A DNA stretch of 64,000 bases from an uncultured Nitrospirota bacterium (GCA_937139405.1 CAKZPV010000025.1:62001-126000), one strand, 5' to 3'. Positions 1 through 9,026 are shown, counted from the first letter of the stretch. The notes: generated by a model from the letters alone, not told the origin. Numbers and translations are program-made.

Positions 1-1117
1 TGGCCTGTTTTTGGGCCGTTTCCTGAGCCCCTGCGTACAGGCGAATCATGGTATTCATGATCTGGGCGTGATCCTCTCGGGTGACTTTACCAATAACCCG
101 TTGTTTTAAACGGGATAAAGAGCCAAACGGATCAATCATGCGATCATGAAGATAAAGCTGCCCCTCAGTGATGTACCCCGTGTTGTCCGGCACGGGATGG
201 GTAACATCATTTCCGGGCATCGTGGTAACCGTAAGAATGGTCACGGACCCTGCTCCTTTGAAATCGCAAGCTTTTTCATACCGTTTGGCAAGCTGAGTGT
301 AGAGATCACCCAAATATCCGCGATTTGAAGGAATATGCTCCAAGGCAAGCCCGATTTCCTTCATGGCATCCGCATACGCTGTCATATCCGTAAGCAACAC
401 CAGGACTCGTTTTCCTTCTTCCACAGCGAACCGTTCGGCAACCGCCAAAGCCATATCAGGGACGAGCAATCTTTCAACTATGGGGTCGGAGGCCAAATTG
501 ACAAACATCACGGTTCGATGGAAAACCCCTTGTTCCTCAAAAGTCGATCGGAAAAAATAGAAATCGTCGAAGATTATCCCTAAGCCACCAAAGACCACGA
601 TATCCGCGTCTGCTTGAAAACCAATACGGGCTAGTAGTTCATTATGGGGTTCGCCCGGGATGGTAAAGATCGGAATTTTTTGACTTTCCACCAGGCTGTT
701 AAACAGATCAATCATCGGAATATCTGTGTGAATCATGGTTTGAGGCATCACCCGCATGATGGGATTGACTGTAGGCCCAGCGATAGTGATTTTTGGTTCA
801 GCCAAAAGATCCGGCCCTGCATCAATAGGTTTACCAGACCCTCGAAAAATTCGTCCCAAAATATTAGGAGAATATGTAACTTGCATAGGAGTGCCCAAAA
901 ATCGCACGGTCGATCCCGTCGAAAAACCTTTAGCCCCCGCGAACAGTTGTAAGCTGGCGACCTCTCTATTCAACTCAATCACACAAGCCATCGATCGTTC
1001 GCCGTTGATATTTTCGACGATCCCGAGTTCCCCCAACGGAATATTGGGTGCGCGTACACGCAGTATATCCCCGACAATACCCAGGATTCGTGTGTGCCGA
1101 TACAGGTCTTGACTCAA
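1..1117 (-). CDS. atpB: V-type ATP synthase subunit B, 3' end outside window
   Basis: Translating the minus strand from 1162 down to the window edge gives one uninterrupted frame, absent from the ORF track because it runs off the window. It reads as the non-catalytic B subunit of a V/A-type rotary ATPase, with stretches such as IPIFTIPGEPHNELLARIG, a GGLGIIFDDFYFFRSTFEEQG-like segment and LTDMTAYADAMKEIG. The GEPxNELLARI form matches the Bacteroidetes/Chlamydiae-type V-ATPase rather than the archaeal one. No ATG lies near the N-terminus; TTG at 1117 preceded by AAAGGA is my choice, and an in-frame TAG at 1163-1165 limits the gene. It is oriented with nhaA upstream, suggesting an ion-gradient locus. 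The family call is firm; the start is uncertain. Confidence 0.88.
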   Translation of the reverse strand, partial: MSQDLYRHTRILGIVGDILRVRAPNIPLGELGIVENINGERSMACVIELNREVASLQLFAGAKGFSTGSTVRFLGTPMQVTYSPNILGRIFRGSGKPIDAGPDLLAEPKITIAGPTVNPIMRVMPQTMIHTDIPMIDLFNSLVESQKIPIFTIPGEPHNELLARIGFQADADIVVFGGLGIIFDDFYFFRSTFEEQGVFHRTVMFVNLASDPIVERLLVPDMALAVAERFAVEEGKRVLVLLTDMTAYADAMKEIGLALEHIPSNRGYLGDLYTQLAKRYEKACDFKGAGSVTILTVTTMPGNDVTHPVPDNTGYITEGQLYLHDRMIDPFGSLSRLKQRVIGKVTREDHAQIMNTMIRLYAGAQETAQKQA

Positions 1118-1228
1118 CGTAATAAAATCCTTTTGAGCATCTGGTTCTTCAAAGAACGGTCTCTATAAAAAGAAAGCCCCTGATTGAAGGCATAGACCCA
1201 TATCCGTATGAACATTGCAGGCTTGGAT

Positions 1229-2398
1229 CTATCCATCATTGCTTCTTATGGTCGAACGGTAAAGGACAAACATTCCTGTTACAGCAGATAAGGTCGAACC
1301 TGTTAGGATAGCGAATCGGGAAGATTGGAGGAGGCTAGGTTCAGCGAATGCCAGTGAAGAAACAAAAAGGCTCATAGTGAAGCCAATTCCTCCCAACAAC
1401 GCGACTCCATAGAGCTGCGACCAACTTATTTCATCAGGTAGCTGTGCCAATCTAAGTTGCACGGCAATCCATGCGGCAACAAATATTCCGAGTTGCTTGC
1501 CAAGAAACAACCCAGTCATGATTCCAGCCGATGACTTGTTGAAGAGCGTTTCAAGCTGAGCACCCGAAAAAGAGACACCAGAATTGAAGAAGGCAAATAA
1601 GGGAACCACGCACAAAAACCCCCAAGGCCGCAATTGTCTCTCTGTTTCACCAAGTGGAGAATAGCCTGCTCGACCTGGAACACGTAATGGAACCGCTAGT
1701 CCGATAAGCACGCCAACCAACGCCGGCTCAATCCCGGCCTTCAACGTCGAGACCCAGAGAAATAAACCAATGAAAACGTAGCCAGCAGGTCTGACAATAT
1801 TAAAAATGTTGAGACCCACCAATGCTGTTCCCCCAATTGCAGCCAGAGTTAAAGGAAAAAGAGCCAGTTCTTGACCATAGAAAAGCCCAATGATGAAGAC
1901 GGCTCCAATATCATCAAAGACAGCCACGGCCATGAGGAAAACCTTGAGACTATGAGGTATTCGGGCATTGAAAAATGACAAGATTCCGAGGGCTAGCACG
2001 ATGTCGGTTGCGGTTGGAATAGCCCACCCACGAAGTAACATGGGATCAGTCCAATTGATGGTTGAATAGATAGCCGCAGGAAGAGCCATCCCTCCGAGAG
2101 CAGCGAGGCCCGGAAGGGCGAAAAGAGCCGGAGTCCTGAGTTGCCCTTCCAGCAGTTCACGCTTGATTTCCAGGCCTACTAAAAGAAAAAAAATAACCAT
2201 GAGCCCTTCGTTGATCCATACAACGAGTGGCTCATCAATTATTAATGGACCAAACCGAACGTGAACAGGGGTATGGTGAATTATTTGATAAATTGGCTGA
2301 AAAGGCGAATTGGCCGCTGTAAGTGCCAGCGCCATAGCGCCGATCATAAGGAGCCCAGCCGTCCGCTCAGACCGAAACTGATGGTCTTTACTTTTCAT
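1229..2398 (-). CDS. nhaA: Na+/H+ antiporter NhaA
   Basis: Inner-membrane electrogenic Na+/H+ exchanger of about 389 residues, the usual NhaA length. The paired aspartates of the transport site appear in AVFDDIGAVFIIG, and the family segments EGLMVIFFLLVGLEIKREL and PTATDIVLALGIL are present, as are many hydrophobic helices. The ORF track starts at an upstream TTG; I prefer the ATG at 2398 (MKSKDHQ) because AAGGATAACGAA sits just before it. It lies upstream of the V-ATPase B subunit on the same strand with about a 110 bp gap, so sodium/proton homeostasis is a shared theme. In the family it contributes to sodium and alkaline pH tolerance. Confidence 0.95.
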   Translation of the reverse strand: MKSKDHQFRSERTAGLLMIGAMALALTAANSPFQPIYQIIHHTPVHVRFGPLIIDEPLVVWINEGLMVIFFLLVGLEIKRELLEGQLRTPALFALPGLAALGGMALPAAIYSTINWTDPMLLRGWAIPTATDIVLALGILSFFNARIPHSLKVFLMAVAVFDDIGAVFIIGLFYGQELALFPLTLAAIGGTALVGLNIFNIVRPAGYVFIGLFLWVSTLKAGIEPALVGVLIGLAVPLRVPGRAGYSPLGETERQLRPWGFLCVVPLFAFFNSGVSFSGAQLETLFNKSSAGIMTGLFLGKQLGIFVAAWIAVQLRLAQLPDEISWSQLYGVALLGGIGFTMSLFVSSLAFAEPSLLQSSRFAILTGSTLSAVTGMFVLYRSTIRSNDG

Positions 2399-2485
2399 TT
2401 CGTTATCCTTAGGGTCCCGTATCAACTCTACCGGAACAGCTCTATAACCACAGACGCCAGGCCTCAGAATCTAATTGAAAATACA

Positions 2486-2821
2486 TCATTGGTCCATTTG
2501 CTGTTCCGTATGTAATTTCGCCAGAGCTTGAGCTTCTTCGGCTGCCTTGGAGTATCTCTCCGACAAATTGCGGCAATGTTGCACAAGCGCAGAATTTTGT
2601 TTTGGCTTGGTCATTCGCTGCTCGTAGCTTTTTGCCATTTGTCTCATTTCTTCAGCCCGCGCACGGAGAGTAACCGCTTCTTGTTCGTACCAAGTAGACA
2701 ACCCTGCATGATCGTTTTGGTGCACCATTTGGGTGGGAGGAACAGAACCGGTCGTACAGCCGACCAGTATGAGCACCAATACCGCTGCCGCTAACATTTT
2801 CCAGCTTGATTTGTTCTTCAT
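2486..2821 (-). CDS. small lipoprotein, paralogue of the 24.9 kb lipoprotein
   Basis: A 111-residue protein starting at MKNKSSWK, with a signal peptide ending in a lipobox (LILVGC). The mature part is a predicted helical region with HAGLSTWYEQEAVTLRARAE and a second conserved stretch CRNLSERYSKAAEEAQALAK. The ORF track extends it 65 residues upstream into the glgP 3' end, but the ATG at 2821 follows GGGGGTGCAGC and gives a proper signal peptide, so the longer start is rejected. It is clearly homologous to the protein at 24894-25268, which keeps the same HSGLKVWYLTESATLRAKAE and CENLVERYAKAAEDAEALAK blocks. Function unknown; the family is periplasm-facing and copper-gene-associated at its second site. 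Confidence 0.8.
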   Translation of the reverse strand: MKNKSSWKMLAAAVLVLILVGCTTGSVPPTQMVHQNDHAGLSTWYEQEAVTLRARAEEMRQMAKSYEQRMTKPKQNSALVQHCRNLSERYSKAAEEAQALAKLHTEQQMDQ

Positions 2822-2945
2822 GCTGCACCCCCGGAAAAGATGATGGCCCTTCCCTTTTACATTCACGCCCAAACTTAAGGGCCTAAGCAATTTGGTCGAT
2901 TTCTTCACGAATCGCAGAAAGACCCTCGCAGTTTGAATATCTTTT

Positions 2946-4799
2946 TCAAATATAGGCATTGGCTGCATACTGTTGAACCATCCGATGCGTGTTGAAAAAG
3001 GACGCGTTGAAAGCAATGGATTGGCGCATCACATCAATCCATTTGTCCCTGTCGTGATAAAACATGGGCACGATCACGGTGCGCAATTTCTGATACAGTT
3101 CCTGAGCATCTTCTTGGTCGCCTGTTTTCGGTTGGGCGGTAGGTCCAGTTGCTGGCCCGATGGACCACCCCGTCACACCCTCGATGTGACCTTCAATCCA
3201 CCATCCATCTAGCACGCTAAAATTTGGTATTCCATTATGGACGGCTTTCATCCCTGAGGTTCCCGAAGCCTCCATGGGTCGATGGGGAGTGTTCAGCCAA
3301 AGGTCAACCCCGGAAGTGAGAAGTTTGGCTAACTCGATGTCATAATTCTCAAGATAAGCGATTGACACGTCGTTCTTGAGCTCCCGCGCAAACTGGACTA
3401 CCCGCCGAATCATATCCTTTCCCCCGCCATCACGAGGATGAGCTTTGCCCCCAAAGACGATTTGTATTGGTCCGACCGTTTTGGAAATTTCTGCCAACTG
3501 ATCAGGATTGAAAAAGATCAGATCGGCCCGTTTGTACGGCGTCGCTCTTCGTGCGAAACCCAGGGTCAGCACATCGTTGTTGAAGGATAGTTGGGTGCGT
3601 CGGTTGACTTCCTCAATGAGCCAGGCTTTGGCTTCCACATGGGCATCCCAAACTTCTAGTTTCGAAATGCTAATCGCATGCCGAAGCCCAAACGGGTCAT
3701 TCCTCCATCCTGAAATGTATCGATCATACAAAGCTTTGAAGCTTTCACAGGTCCATGTGACGGAATGAACCCCATTGGTTATGGAATCGATTAGGTAACC
3801 TGGAAACATCTCTTGGGCGACTTCCCCATGCCTCTTGGCTACACCATTGATATAATCGCTCATATTCAAGGCAAGATACGTCATATTTAGCTCGTCTTTG
3901 CCCCCGAGCATTTGAAGGAGTTCCAAAGGCAAGGGTTCCTTCCATACTTGTTTCACGAGATCGTAGGAAAAACGGTCGTGGCCAGCAGAAACAGGGGTGT
4001 GGGTAGTAAAAATACATTTCTTGCGTATAGCGGAAAAGTCCCAGTCCGAAGCTCCACGACTCCCATGTTCCTCTAAAAGCTTTATGGCCAGAAAGGCTGC
4101 GTGTCCTTCATTCATATGGAAACGCTCAAGTTCGGTGTATCCTAACGCGCGAAGTATGCGCACGCCTGCAAGACCCAACACGATTTCTTGGGCTATCCGA
4201 TACCGTTCGTCCCCACCATAAAGCCAGTCGGTCAACTCACAATCAAATATTGAATTTCCACTTACATTGGTATCGAGAAGAATGAGGGGAATCGTATAAC
4301 CGGTGGCGCCGATAATGTCATATTGCCAGGCTTGAACGATAACTATTCGATCTTCGATAGGCACATGCGTCGTCACTTGAAGACGACGAGCAAAGCAAGA
4401 GGGATCCCAAGTCATGGGCAGTTCTTGCTGGTTGCCCCATTCATCCAGTTTCTGGTCGAAATACCCATTGGCATACAACAAGCTGACACCTACCGTCGGA
4501 ATTTTAAGGTCGGCACAAGACTTTAAGGTATCACCAGCCAAGATCCCCAAACCCCCACTATAGATGGGCAGGTTGGAATCCACTCCCACCTCCATCGAGA
4601 AATAGGCAATTCGTCGAGAGATTTCGCCCAGATCCGAGATGGAAGAATCCAGTCTCGCCACAAACCTTTCCGGATTTTCTAAGAAGCCATGCTGGCAAAG
4701 GTCGGAACAAAAATACCATGCCTCTCCTTGATAGCTCATTGTAAGACTATTATCTTCGTCCACCATCATGCCGCAAACCGGGTCCTTGAACATATTCAT
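2946..4799 (-). CDS. glgP: alpha-glucan phosphorylase with N-terminal YHS domain
   Basis: A 617-residue fusion. Residues 1-50 form a YHS domain (DPVCGMMVD, FCSDLCQHGF), usually a small metal-binding module. From about residue 57 it is a short-form GT35 phosphorylase that releases glucose-1-phosphate from alpha-glucans: RRIAYFSMEVG, YSGGLGILAGDTLKSCADL and the PLP-lysine region EASGTSGMKAVHNG followed by SVLDGWW. The length fits the short TIGR02094-type phosphorylases plus the added domain. The start follows GAAAGGGCGCAAT. A YHS domain ahead of a cytoplasmic phosphorylase is unusual and may couple glycogen breakdown to metal status, which is inference. A free YHS protein is encoded at 6439-6615. 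Confidence 0.9.
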   Translation of the reverse strand: MNMFKDPVCGMMVDEDNSLTMSYQGEAWYFCSDLCQHGFLENPERFVARLDSSISDLGEISRRIAYFSMEVGVDSNLPIYSGGLGILAGDTLKSCADLKIPTVGVSLLYANGYFDQKLDEWGNQQELPMTWDPSCFARRLQVTTHVPIEDRIVIVQAWQYDIIGATGYTIPLILLDTNVSGNSIFDCELTDWLYGGDERYRIAQEIVLGLAGVRILRALGYTELERFHMNEGHAAFLAIKLLEEHGSRGASDWDFSAIRKKCIFTTHTPVSAGHDRFSYDLVKQVWKEPLPLELLQMLGGKDELNMTYLALNMSDYINGVAKRHGEVAQEMFPGYLIDSITNGVHSVTWTCESFKALYDRYISGWRNDPFGLRHAISISKLEVWDAHVEAKAWLIEEVNRRTQLSFNNDVLTLGFARRATPYKRADLIFFNPDQLAEISKTVGPIQIVFGGKAHPRDGGGKDMIRRVVQFARELKNDVSIAYLENYDIELAKLLTSGVDLWLNTPHRPMEASGTSGMKAVHNGIPNFSVLDGWWIEGHIEGVTGWSIGPATGPTAQPKTGDQEDAQELYQKLRTVIVPMFYHDRDKWIDVMRQSIAFNASFFNTHRMVQQYAANAYI

Positions 4800-5198
4800 A
4801 TTGCGCCCTTTCTTCCCCTAATCATTCAATCTTTGCTTCGCCCTACAAATTATTCTTTCATATCGGACTCAGGATCTTAGTTGAACTTCCCCTACAACAT
4901 TTAGACCAGCAGTACCATGGTCCACGCCAAAAGGTTTATCAGCTTGGGTCCTTTTGCCTCGATCCACGTGCCACACAAAAACGAGGTTCCGCGGGCTGCG
5001 CAGAAACTTTGCTTCCTTCACCATATTAGCCACGCAGTTCCCTATCAGAACTGTGCAGCCAAATAAATAAATCACGACCCTTTGCAGAGTAAGTCCCCGC
5101 TTGAACTGTTCATCATCGCCCACCCCTCAGAGAACTACAATGCCTATCGTCGTAGATCAGTCGGCCGAATTGGCCGCCCTCCACTTGCACTTTCTGCT
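4800..5198. other. 399 bp intergenic stretch, no convincing gene
   Basis: This separates the prohibitin-like gene from glgP on the minus strand. The only long frame is an 84-codon minus-strand ORF (4869-5123) that has one hydrophobic stretch but no recognisable domain and no clear ribosome-binding site. I see no transposon end, tRNA or obvious hairpin terminator. It probably holds the glgP promoter. Confidence 0.4.
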
Positions 5199-6044
5199 TC
5201 ATTTGAGCTCCGGGCTGAGAATGATCGGAAGCCCTTCTTCTCCTGTGGGTATGAAAATGAACTTGGCATTGGGATTGTCAAAGGCCTTGAACTGGAGAAA
5301 TTTTGTCGTCAGAGTCTGATCGATGATCTTCTGAGCCTCCGCCTGGCCACCCGCTCGAATTTTCTGGGCCTCGGCTTCTGCTCTGGCCATAATTTCAAGG
5401 GCATCCCCTTCGCCCTTGGCCTTTTCTCTGGCAATGGCGGCATCCTTCGTGGAAATCGCTAATTCGAATTCCTTCTGGATCTTCTCCTGTTCTTTTGTCA
5501 GTTTGGTTTCGATCGCCCGAAGCATGCCAGGGGTGAATTCAATATGGTCAATGGTCACATTATCCAGCTCAAGATGTTTTCCCTTTATGCGCTCCTTCAG
5601 TTGCTCCAGGATCCCGCCCTCAATTCCCTGGCTCTTCTCTGGAATCTCCACCATGATAAACTCAGACATGAAACTTCGGACCACGGTGAGAAACTCGGGT
5701 TTAATTATTCTTTTGTAATACTCCGGCCCAATCTCCAACGCTAACTGATAAACTTCCTCATCCACCGGCCTGGCGATGACAGAGGCATCCACCCGAATGT
5801 GCAAATCATCCTTCGTTAGAACATCGATTCGTTCTGTAAAAGTCTGCCACTGGACCGTGAAGGTGCGAACATCGTTCCAAGGTAGGTGCCAGTAAAAACC
5901 CTCTCGGAGGGGTTCCTCGCTCAGCCCAAAAGTCAGCGGCCGCCACCGAAGCCCCGCTTCCCCGGGGTCGACCATAGATCCGCAGCCTGTAAGCCATAAT
6001 GCAGCAACCGCGAACAGCATGATAAACCTGAATCTCTTTTTCAT
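5199..6044 (-). CDS. prohibitin/SPFH-domain lipoprotein
   Basis: A 281-residue SPFH (Band 7/prohibitin) family protein. It begins with a lipoprotein signal (MKKRFRFIMLFAV..LWLTGC), so it is probably anchored on the outer face of a membrane instead of by the usual transmembrane helix. The SPFH core follows (DPGEAGLRWRPLTFGLSEE, then a strand-rich section with RVDASVIARPVDEEVYQLA), then a long charged coiled coil rich in Ala/Glu (EIMARAEAEAQKIRAGGQAEA). These proteins oligomerise as membrane scaffolds. The start has GAGAGG ahead of it. The client is unknown. The lipid anchor on an SPFH protein is the notable feature. Confidence 0.85.
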   Translation of the reverse strand: MKKRFRFIMLFAVAALWLTGCGSMVDPGEAGLRWRPLTFGLSEEPLREGFYWHLPWNDVRTFTVQWQTFTERIDVLTKDDLHIRVDASVIARPVDEEVYQLALEIGPEYYKRIIKPEFLTVVRSFMSEFIMVEIPEKSQGIEGGILEQLKERIKGKHLELDNVTIDHIEFTPGMLRAIETKLTKEQEKIQKEFELAISTKDAAIAREKAKGEGDALEIMARAEAEAQKIRAGGQAEAQKIIDQTLTTKFLQFKAFDNPNAKFIFIPTGEEGLPIILSPELK

Positions 6045-6219
6045 GGGACTAACCTCTCAAGTAATGTGTTTCAGCCTTTCTCAAGGGGAGGGATCAACGA
6101 AATGTTTCATGCCTCAGGACAGTGGCTATCCATTCCAAGAACCTCCAATAAAACATGAGTGCTTTTTAAAAAAAGCAAAGAAATTCCCCCATAAAGTTCC
6201 CCAGATATCAGTAGTTACA

Positions 6220-6366
6220 TCATTCATTGCCAAGTCTCTCGGCCACGCCGCGTTCAACGACCGGCAAGTTTTTTGACACCGTATGCGCGCAAGCCATGAG
6301 AGCTACGACCAAGCAAAGCCCAAAGAATCCAATCACCCACTGTCCCATGAAAGGACGACACACCAT
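6220..6366 (-). CDS. possible 48-aa small lipoprotein
   Basis: Too short for the ORF track. On the minus strand the ATG at 6366 is preceded by GAGG at 8 bases and opens a 48-codon frame with a clean hydrophobic signal (GFFGLCLVVALMAC) whose last residues fit a lipobox, followed by a short charged tail ending RGVAERLGNE. An ATG two codons upstream (6372) is also possible but lies too close to the Shine-Dalgarno. Size and layout resemble entericidin-like small lipoproteins, but I see no specific entericidin motif. It lies between the YHS gene and the prohibitin-like gene. Confidence 0.5.
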   Translation of the reverse strand: MVCRPFMGQWVIGFFGLCLVVALMACAHTVSKNLPVVERGVAERLGNE

Positions 6367-6438
6367 GGTCATACCCTCTTATTCAAACCCCAGGTTCGGG
6401 CCGATTACGCCAAGTAACGTTTAGCAGGGATGGTGGTT

Positions 6439-6615
6439 TCACGGTTTTCGGTTTTCAAAATCCTTCATGTAGAGATTGGGATCTTGGTCAAATGTTTCCT
6501 TACATTCTTTGGCGCAGAAGTAATATTCCCGCCCGTTGTAATCGCTGGTAAAGTTAGCTTCTTTCATGTCGATCCACATTCCACACACTCGGTCCATTTC
6601 TTGTTGTGTAGCCAT
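6439..6615 (-). CDS. YHS domain protein
   Basis: A 58-residue free-standing YHS domain: DRVCGMWIDMKEAN, a YNGREYYFCAKECKETF segment and a short tail. The Cys residues (VCGM, FCAKEC) are those expected for metal binding in this family. The start at MATQQEM (6615) is set by AAGGAGGTCATC just upstream; the ORF-track start seven codons earlier is not needed. It follows the tandem UspA gene with a short gap, so the two are likely co-transcribed. It resembles the YHS domain fused to the phosphorylase at 2946-4799. Probably a small cytoplasmic metal-binding protein. Confidence 0.88.
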   Translation of the reverse strand: MATQQEMDRVCGMWIDMKEANFTSDYNGREYYFCAKECKETFDQDPNLYMKDFENRKP

Positions 6616-6636
6616 GATGACCTCCTTGTAAACCAT

Positions 6637-7512
6637 TCATTTCCCAGCCAGAACTGCCAGAACAGGGCAAGGCGCTTCCCTCAGCACTCGCTCGGTTGTG
6701 CTGCCACGAAGCGCATCCAAAAATCCGTGATGCCCCTGTGTGGCCATGACAATGAGATCGGGCGAGCGGTCTTCTGCAATTTTGAGGATTTGTTCAACCA
6801 CACTACCAGTAGAGACAAGAGTTTCCCATTTCCAATCATGCCCCTTCGAGTAGTGATAAGATGCAAGCGTGTTATGAGAACCTGCATGCACGATCGTTAA
6901 TTCCGTTCCATGACCATTAAACAAGTGGACAAGGCCGGAGGCTGCATCAATGGCCGCTTGAGGAGATGGCTGTTGGTCAACAGGGATAAGAATTCGTTGT
7001 AAGCTCATCTCTCCATCCTTGAGGGACACAAATTCCTTTTTCCCCTGCGGGATGAAAAGAGTCATTTGTCCTGCTCCACGAGCAACAGGTTCCGCTACTG
7101 CTTGATGCAACCACCGGTCAATCCCTTTTTGTTGATGGGTGGCCAAAACAATAAGATCTGTTTCATGTTTTTCCAAGTAATTTACAATCGAAGCGACAGG
7201 GTCATGTTTAAAACTTTGAATTTTCCGGATACCTAGTTCCAGTTTTTTCACTTCCTCACGTGAACTGCCTTCTGGTAGAATTTTCCAGCGAACCAACAAA
7301 TTCCGAACACCAGGAAATTCGGTCCACTCCTCCTCATCCCGCTGTTGGTGAACATGAAAAAGGTTCAAGTTGGCTTTTGCCGCTAACGCGATCTTCAGTG
7401 CGTGCGCAAAAGCGATCTCACTGTTCTCAGTAAAATCTGAGGGGTGAAAGATGTTTTTCAAAAACAATCTGTTGATATCATTTGTGACAATTGGCACTTT
7501 TGTCTTCTCCAT
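6637..7512 (-). CDS. universal stress protein, tandem UspA domains
   Basis: About 291 residues forming two UspA domains in tandem. Domain 1 starts at KNIFHPSDFTENSEIAFAHA and ends near THQQKGIDRWLHQAVAEPVA. Domain 2 starts at LQRILIPVDQQPSPQAAI and ends with the ATP-binding signature region ATQGHHGFLDALRGSTTERV. Only domain 2 keeps the G-x2-G-x9-GS pattern; domain 1 has lost it, so nucleotide binding is probably confined to the C-terminal half. The track start is a TTG; I use the ATG at 7512. It is a cytoplasmic stress-adaptation protein grouped with the YHS gene and the receiver protein. Confidence 0.9.
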   Translation of the reverse strand: MEKTKVPIVTNDINRLFLKNIFHPSDFTENSEIAFAHALKIALAAKANLNLFHVHQQRDEEEWTEFPGVRNLLVRWKILPEGSSREEVKKLELGIRKIQSFKHDPVASIVNYLEKHETDLIVLATHQQKGIDRWLHQAVAEPVARGAGQMTLFIPQGKKEFVSLKDGEMSLQRILIPVDQQPSPQAAIDAASGLVHLFNGHGTELTIVHAGSHNTLASYHYSKGHDWKWETLVSTGSVVEQILKIAEDRSPDLIVMATQGHHGFLDALRGSTTERVLREAPCPVLAVLAGK

Positions 7513-7589
7513 ATTCAAATACTCATTAGAAAATAAGAATTCATTGAAATTCTCTCTTGGAACTACTGTTCCATCTTGTCTTTACAGAC

Positions 7590-7961
7590 TTATTGAAATA
7601 TTCGCCAACATTTACTGGCCAACTCGTCCTGGACTATCGGTTTGATGAGAAAGTCCATCGCTCCCTTTAAGAGTCCTTTGAGCAGTTCCGATCGATGGCC
7701 ATTAGCCGACATGACGATCACGGGCGGACTTGGAGAAGAGTTTCCTAATCTTTCCAGCATGGTCATGCCTCCCATGACCGGCATATTTAAATCCAGTAAC
7801 ACGCCATCGACGGATTGACTTTGAAGAGCTTCAAGCCCTTCTTTTCCATTGCCAGCCGTGAGAACATCGTAGCCCAGGGCATTCAGACGGTCCTCAAGAA
7901 ATAAGAGAACGTCCTTATCATCGTCGACAACAAGAATGGATTTTCGGTTTTTCATGAACAC
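7590..7961 (-). CDS. single-domain response regulator receiver
   Basis: A CheY-like receiver domain of about 121-123 residues with no output domain. The acidic pocket (ILVVDDDKDV), phosphoacceptor Asp (LLDLNMPVMGG), switch residue region (VIVMSANGH) and lysine (FLIKPIV) are all present. Two starts are possible: GTG at 7961 (5 bases after AAAGGA) or ATG at 7955 (MKNRKS). No histidine kinase is adjacent, so its partner lies elsewhere. It sits upstream of the UspA gene on the same strand and may belong to the same stress locus. A second stand-alone receiver occurs at 54015. Confidence 0.9.
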   Translation of the reverse strand: MFMKNRKSILVVDDDKDVLLFLEDRLNALGYDVLTAGNGKEGLEALQSQSVDGVLLDLNMPVMGGMTMLERLGNSSPSPPVIVMSANGHRSELLKGLLKGAMDFLIKPIVQDELASKCWRIFQ

Positions 7962-7998
7962 ATTTTTCCTTTATGTCATCTAATTAGCACTCCCATTA

Positions 7999-8649
7999 CT
8001 AAATAGGCTGGAAACCAAGGAAGTGCTTCCAATGGGCCATGCTCGGGAAAAACATGGGAACGGATTTTTGATAGTTCCGGTATTCTGTTCCAAACTTTTC
8101 CATCATTTCCTGTTCTTCCTTCTTGGCCAGTCGGTAGTAGGCCCACACCACAATCGGAAACAAGGCGACGGTTGGAATCGTTGGCCAGTGAATGAGTTGT
8201 CCAAAGATCGCCAGGAAAATCCCGGTATACTGAGGATGCCTGACTAATCCGTAGAGTCCATTTGTGGCGAGTCGCTTGGCTTGTGTGGCCTGATAGACTT
8301 CACGCCATCCTTCAATCAATAGTGAAATCCCAAAAAAGACAATGGCATATCCGAATAACATTTCCAGCATGGCCCCGGTATGGCCCCACCCGAATAGGGT
8401 TGCCCACAAGTGTCCACTCTGATGCAGCCAAGGAATATCAAATCCCAGGAATCCGCTTAGTAAATAAATGGTGAGGGGAAAGCCGTACATTTCAGCGTAC
8501 AAGGCGATAATAAATGCCTGAATCAGCCCCGCGCGTGCCCATTCACGCCAGCACTGCGGGGCTACGTACCGGTATAGAATCCACGACGCGATTATCACCA
8601 TGACGGCGGTGAATTCCCATGTTCCTCCAGCCGATACGTCATGTTGCAT
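7999..8649 (-). CDS. isoprenylcysteine carboxyl methyltransferase-like membrane methyltransferase
   Basis: A 216-residue integral membrane protein with about five hydrophobic segments. Its C-terminal half carries the ICMT/PEMT-type SAM-binding signature: TNGLYGLVRHPQYTGIFLAIFG and a YRLAKKEEQEMMEKFGTEY segment ending with a tyrosine-rich helix. In bacteria such proteins are annotated as isoprenylcysteine carboxylmethyltransferase-like and their substrate (lipid, small molecule or thiol) is generally unknown. The start follows GGAGAAGAATT. It lies between the receiver gene and the DUF5676 gene. Related methyltransferases are often seen in metal or thiol-stress islands, but no substrate can be assigned here. 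Confidence 0.82.
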   Translation of the reverse strand: MQHDVSAGGTWEFTAVMVIIASWILYRYVAPQCWREWARAGLIQAFIIALYAEMYGFPLTIYLLSGFLGFDIPWLHQSGHLWATLFGWGHTGAMLEMLFGYAIVFFGISLLIEGWREVYQATQAKRLATNGLYGLVRHPQYTGIFLAIFGQLIHWPTIPTVALFPIVVWAYYRLAKKEEQEMMEKFGTEYRNYQKSVPMFFPSMAHWKHFLGFQPI

Positions 8650-8744
8650 AATTCTTCTCCGTAATTCCCTTGCAAGTTTTCACCAATTCCCCTACCTCCT
8701 TTGCAACTGTTTTGGGAAATTTCTTTTCCCCCTTCGCCCGATTC

Positions 8745-9026
8745 CTATTCCTGGTCGCCTTTACGAGAGCTACATTTTTTAAGGAAAAAATTATAAACGG
8801 GCACATACACTAAACCTGCGTAGGCCCCATACAAAAAGCTTTCCACCAGTCCAACAAAAAAGAGAGGAAAACTTCCCCACTTATAAGCAGGGAGCACCAT
8901 TTCTAAAAAGTCATGCATGTGTAGACTATGGGGAGTGAGAAGACCATAGATCACACAGATGGTGAACGAAAGGGCGCAGAAAGTTGCCAAAGACCACGTC
9001 ACGACAAAAAGGTTTAGGGTTCTCAT
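8745..9026 (-). CDS. DUF5676 family membrane protein
   Basis: A 93-residue protein with two or three membrane segments matching the DUF5676 pattern: TWSLATFCALSFTICVIYGLL, HDFLEMVLPAYKWGSFPLFF and ESFLYGAYAGLVYVPVYNFF. Its function is unknown. DUF5676 genes are frequently found beside copper and other metal-resistance genes, which suits this window. Its ATG overlaps the TGA of the upstream 43-codon ORF (ATGA), indicating translational coupling with that His-rich membrane peptide. Confidence 0.85.
   Translation of the reverse strand: MRTLNLFVVTWSLATFCALSFTICVIYGLLTPHSLHMHDFLEMVLPAYKWGSFPLFFVGLVESFLYGAYAGLVYVPVYNFFLKKCSSRKGDQE

Noticed and set aside
2822-3016. 65-codon extension of the small lipoprotein
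   Set aside because: It overlaps the glgP 3' end and is inconsistent with the lipoprotein signal; start set at 2821.
4869-5123. 84-aa minus-strand ORF between the prohibitin-like gene and glgP
   Set aside because: No recognisable domain, no convincing ribosome-binding site, and low-complexity basic content; it is probably noncoding.
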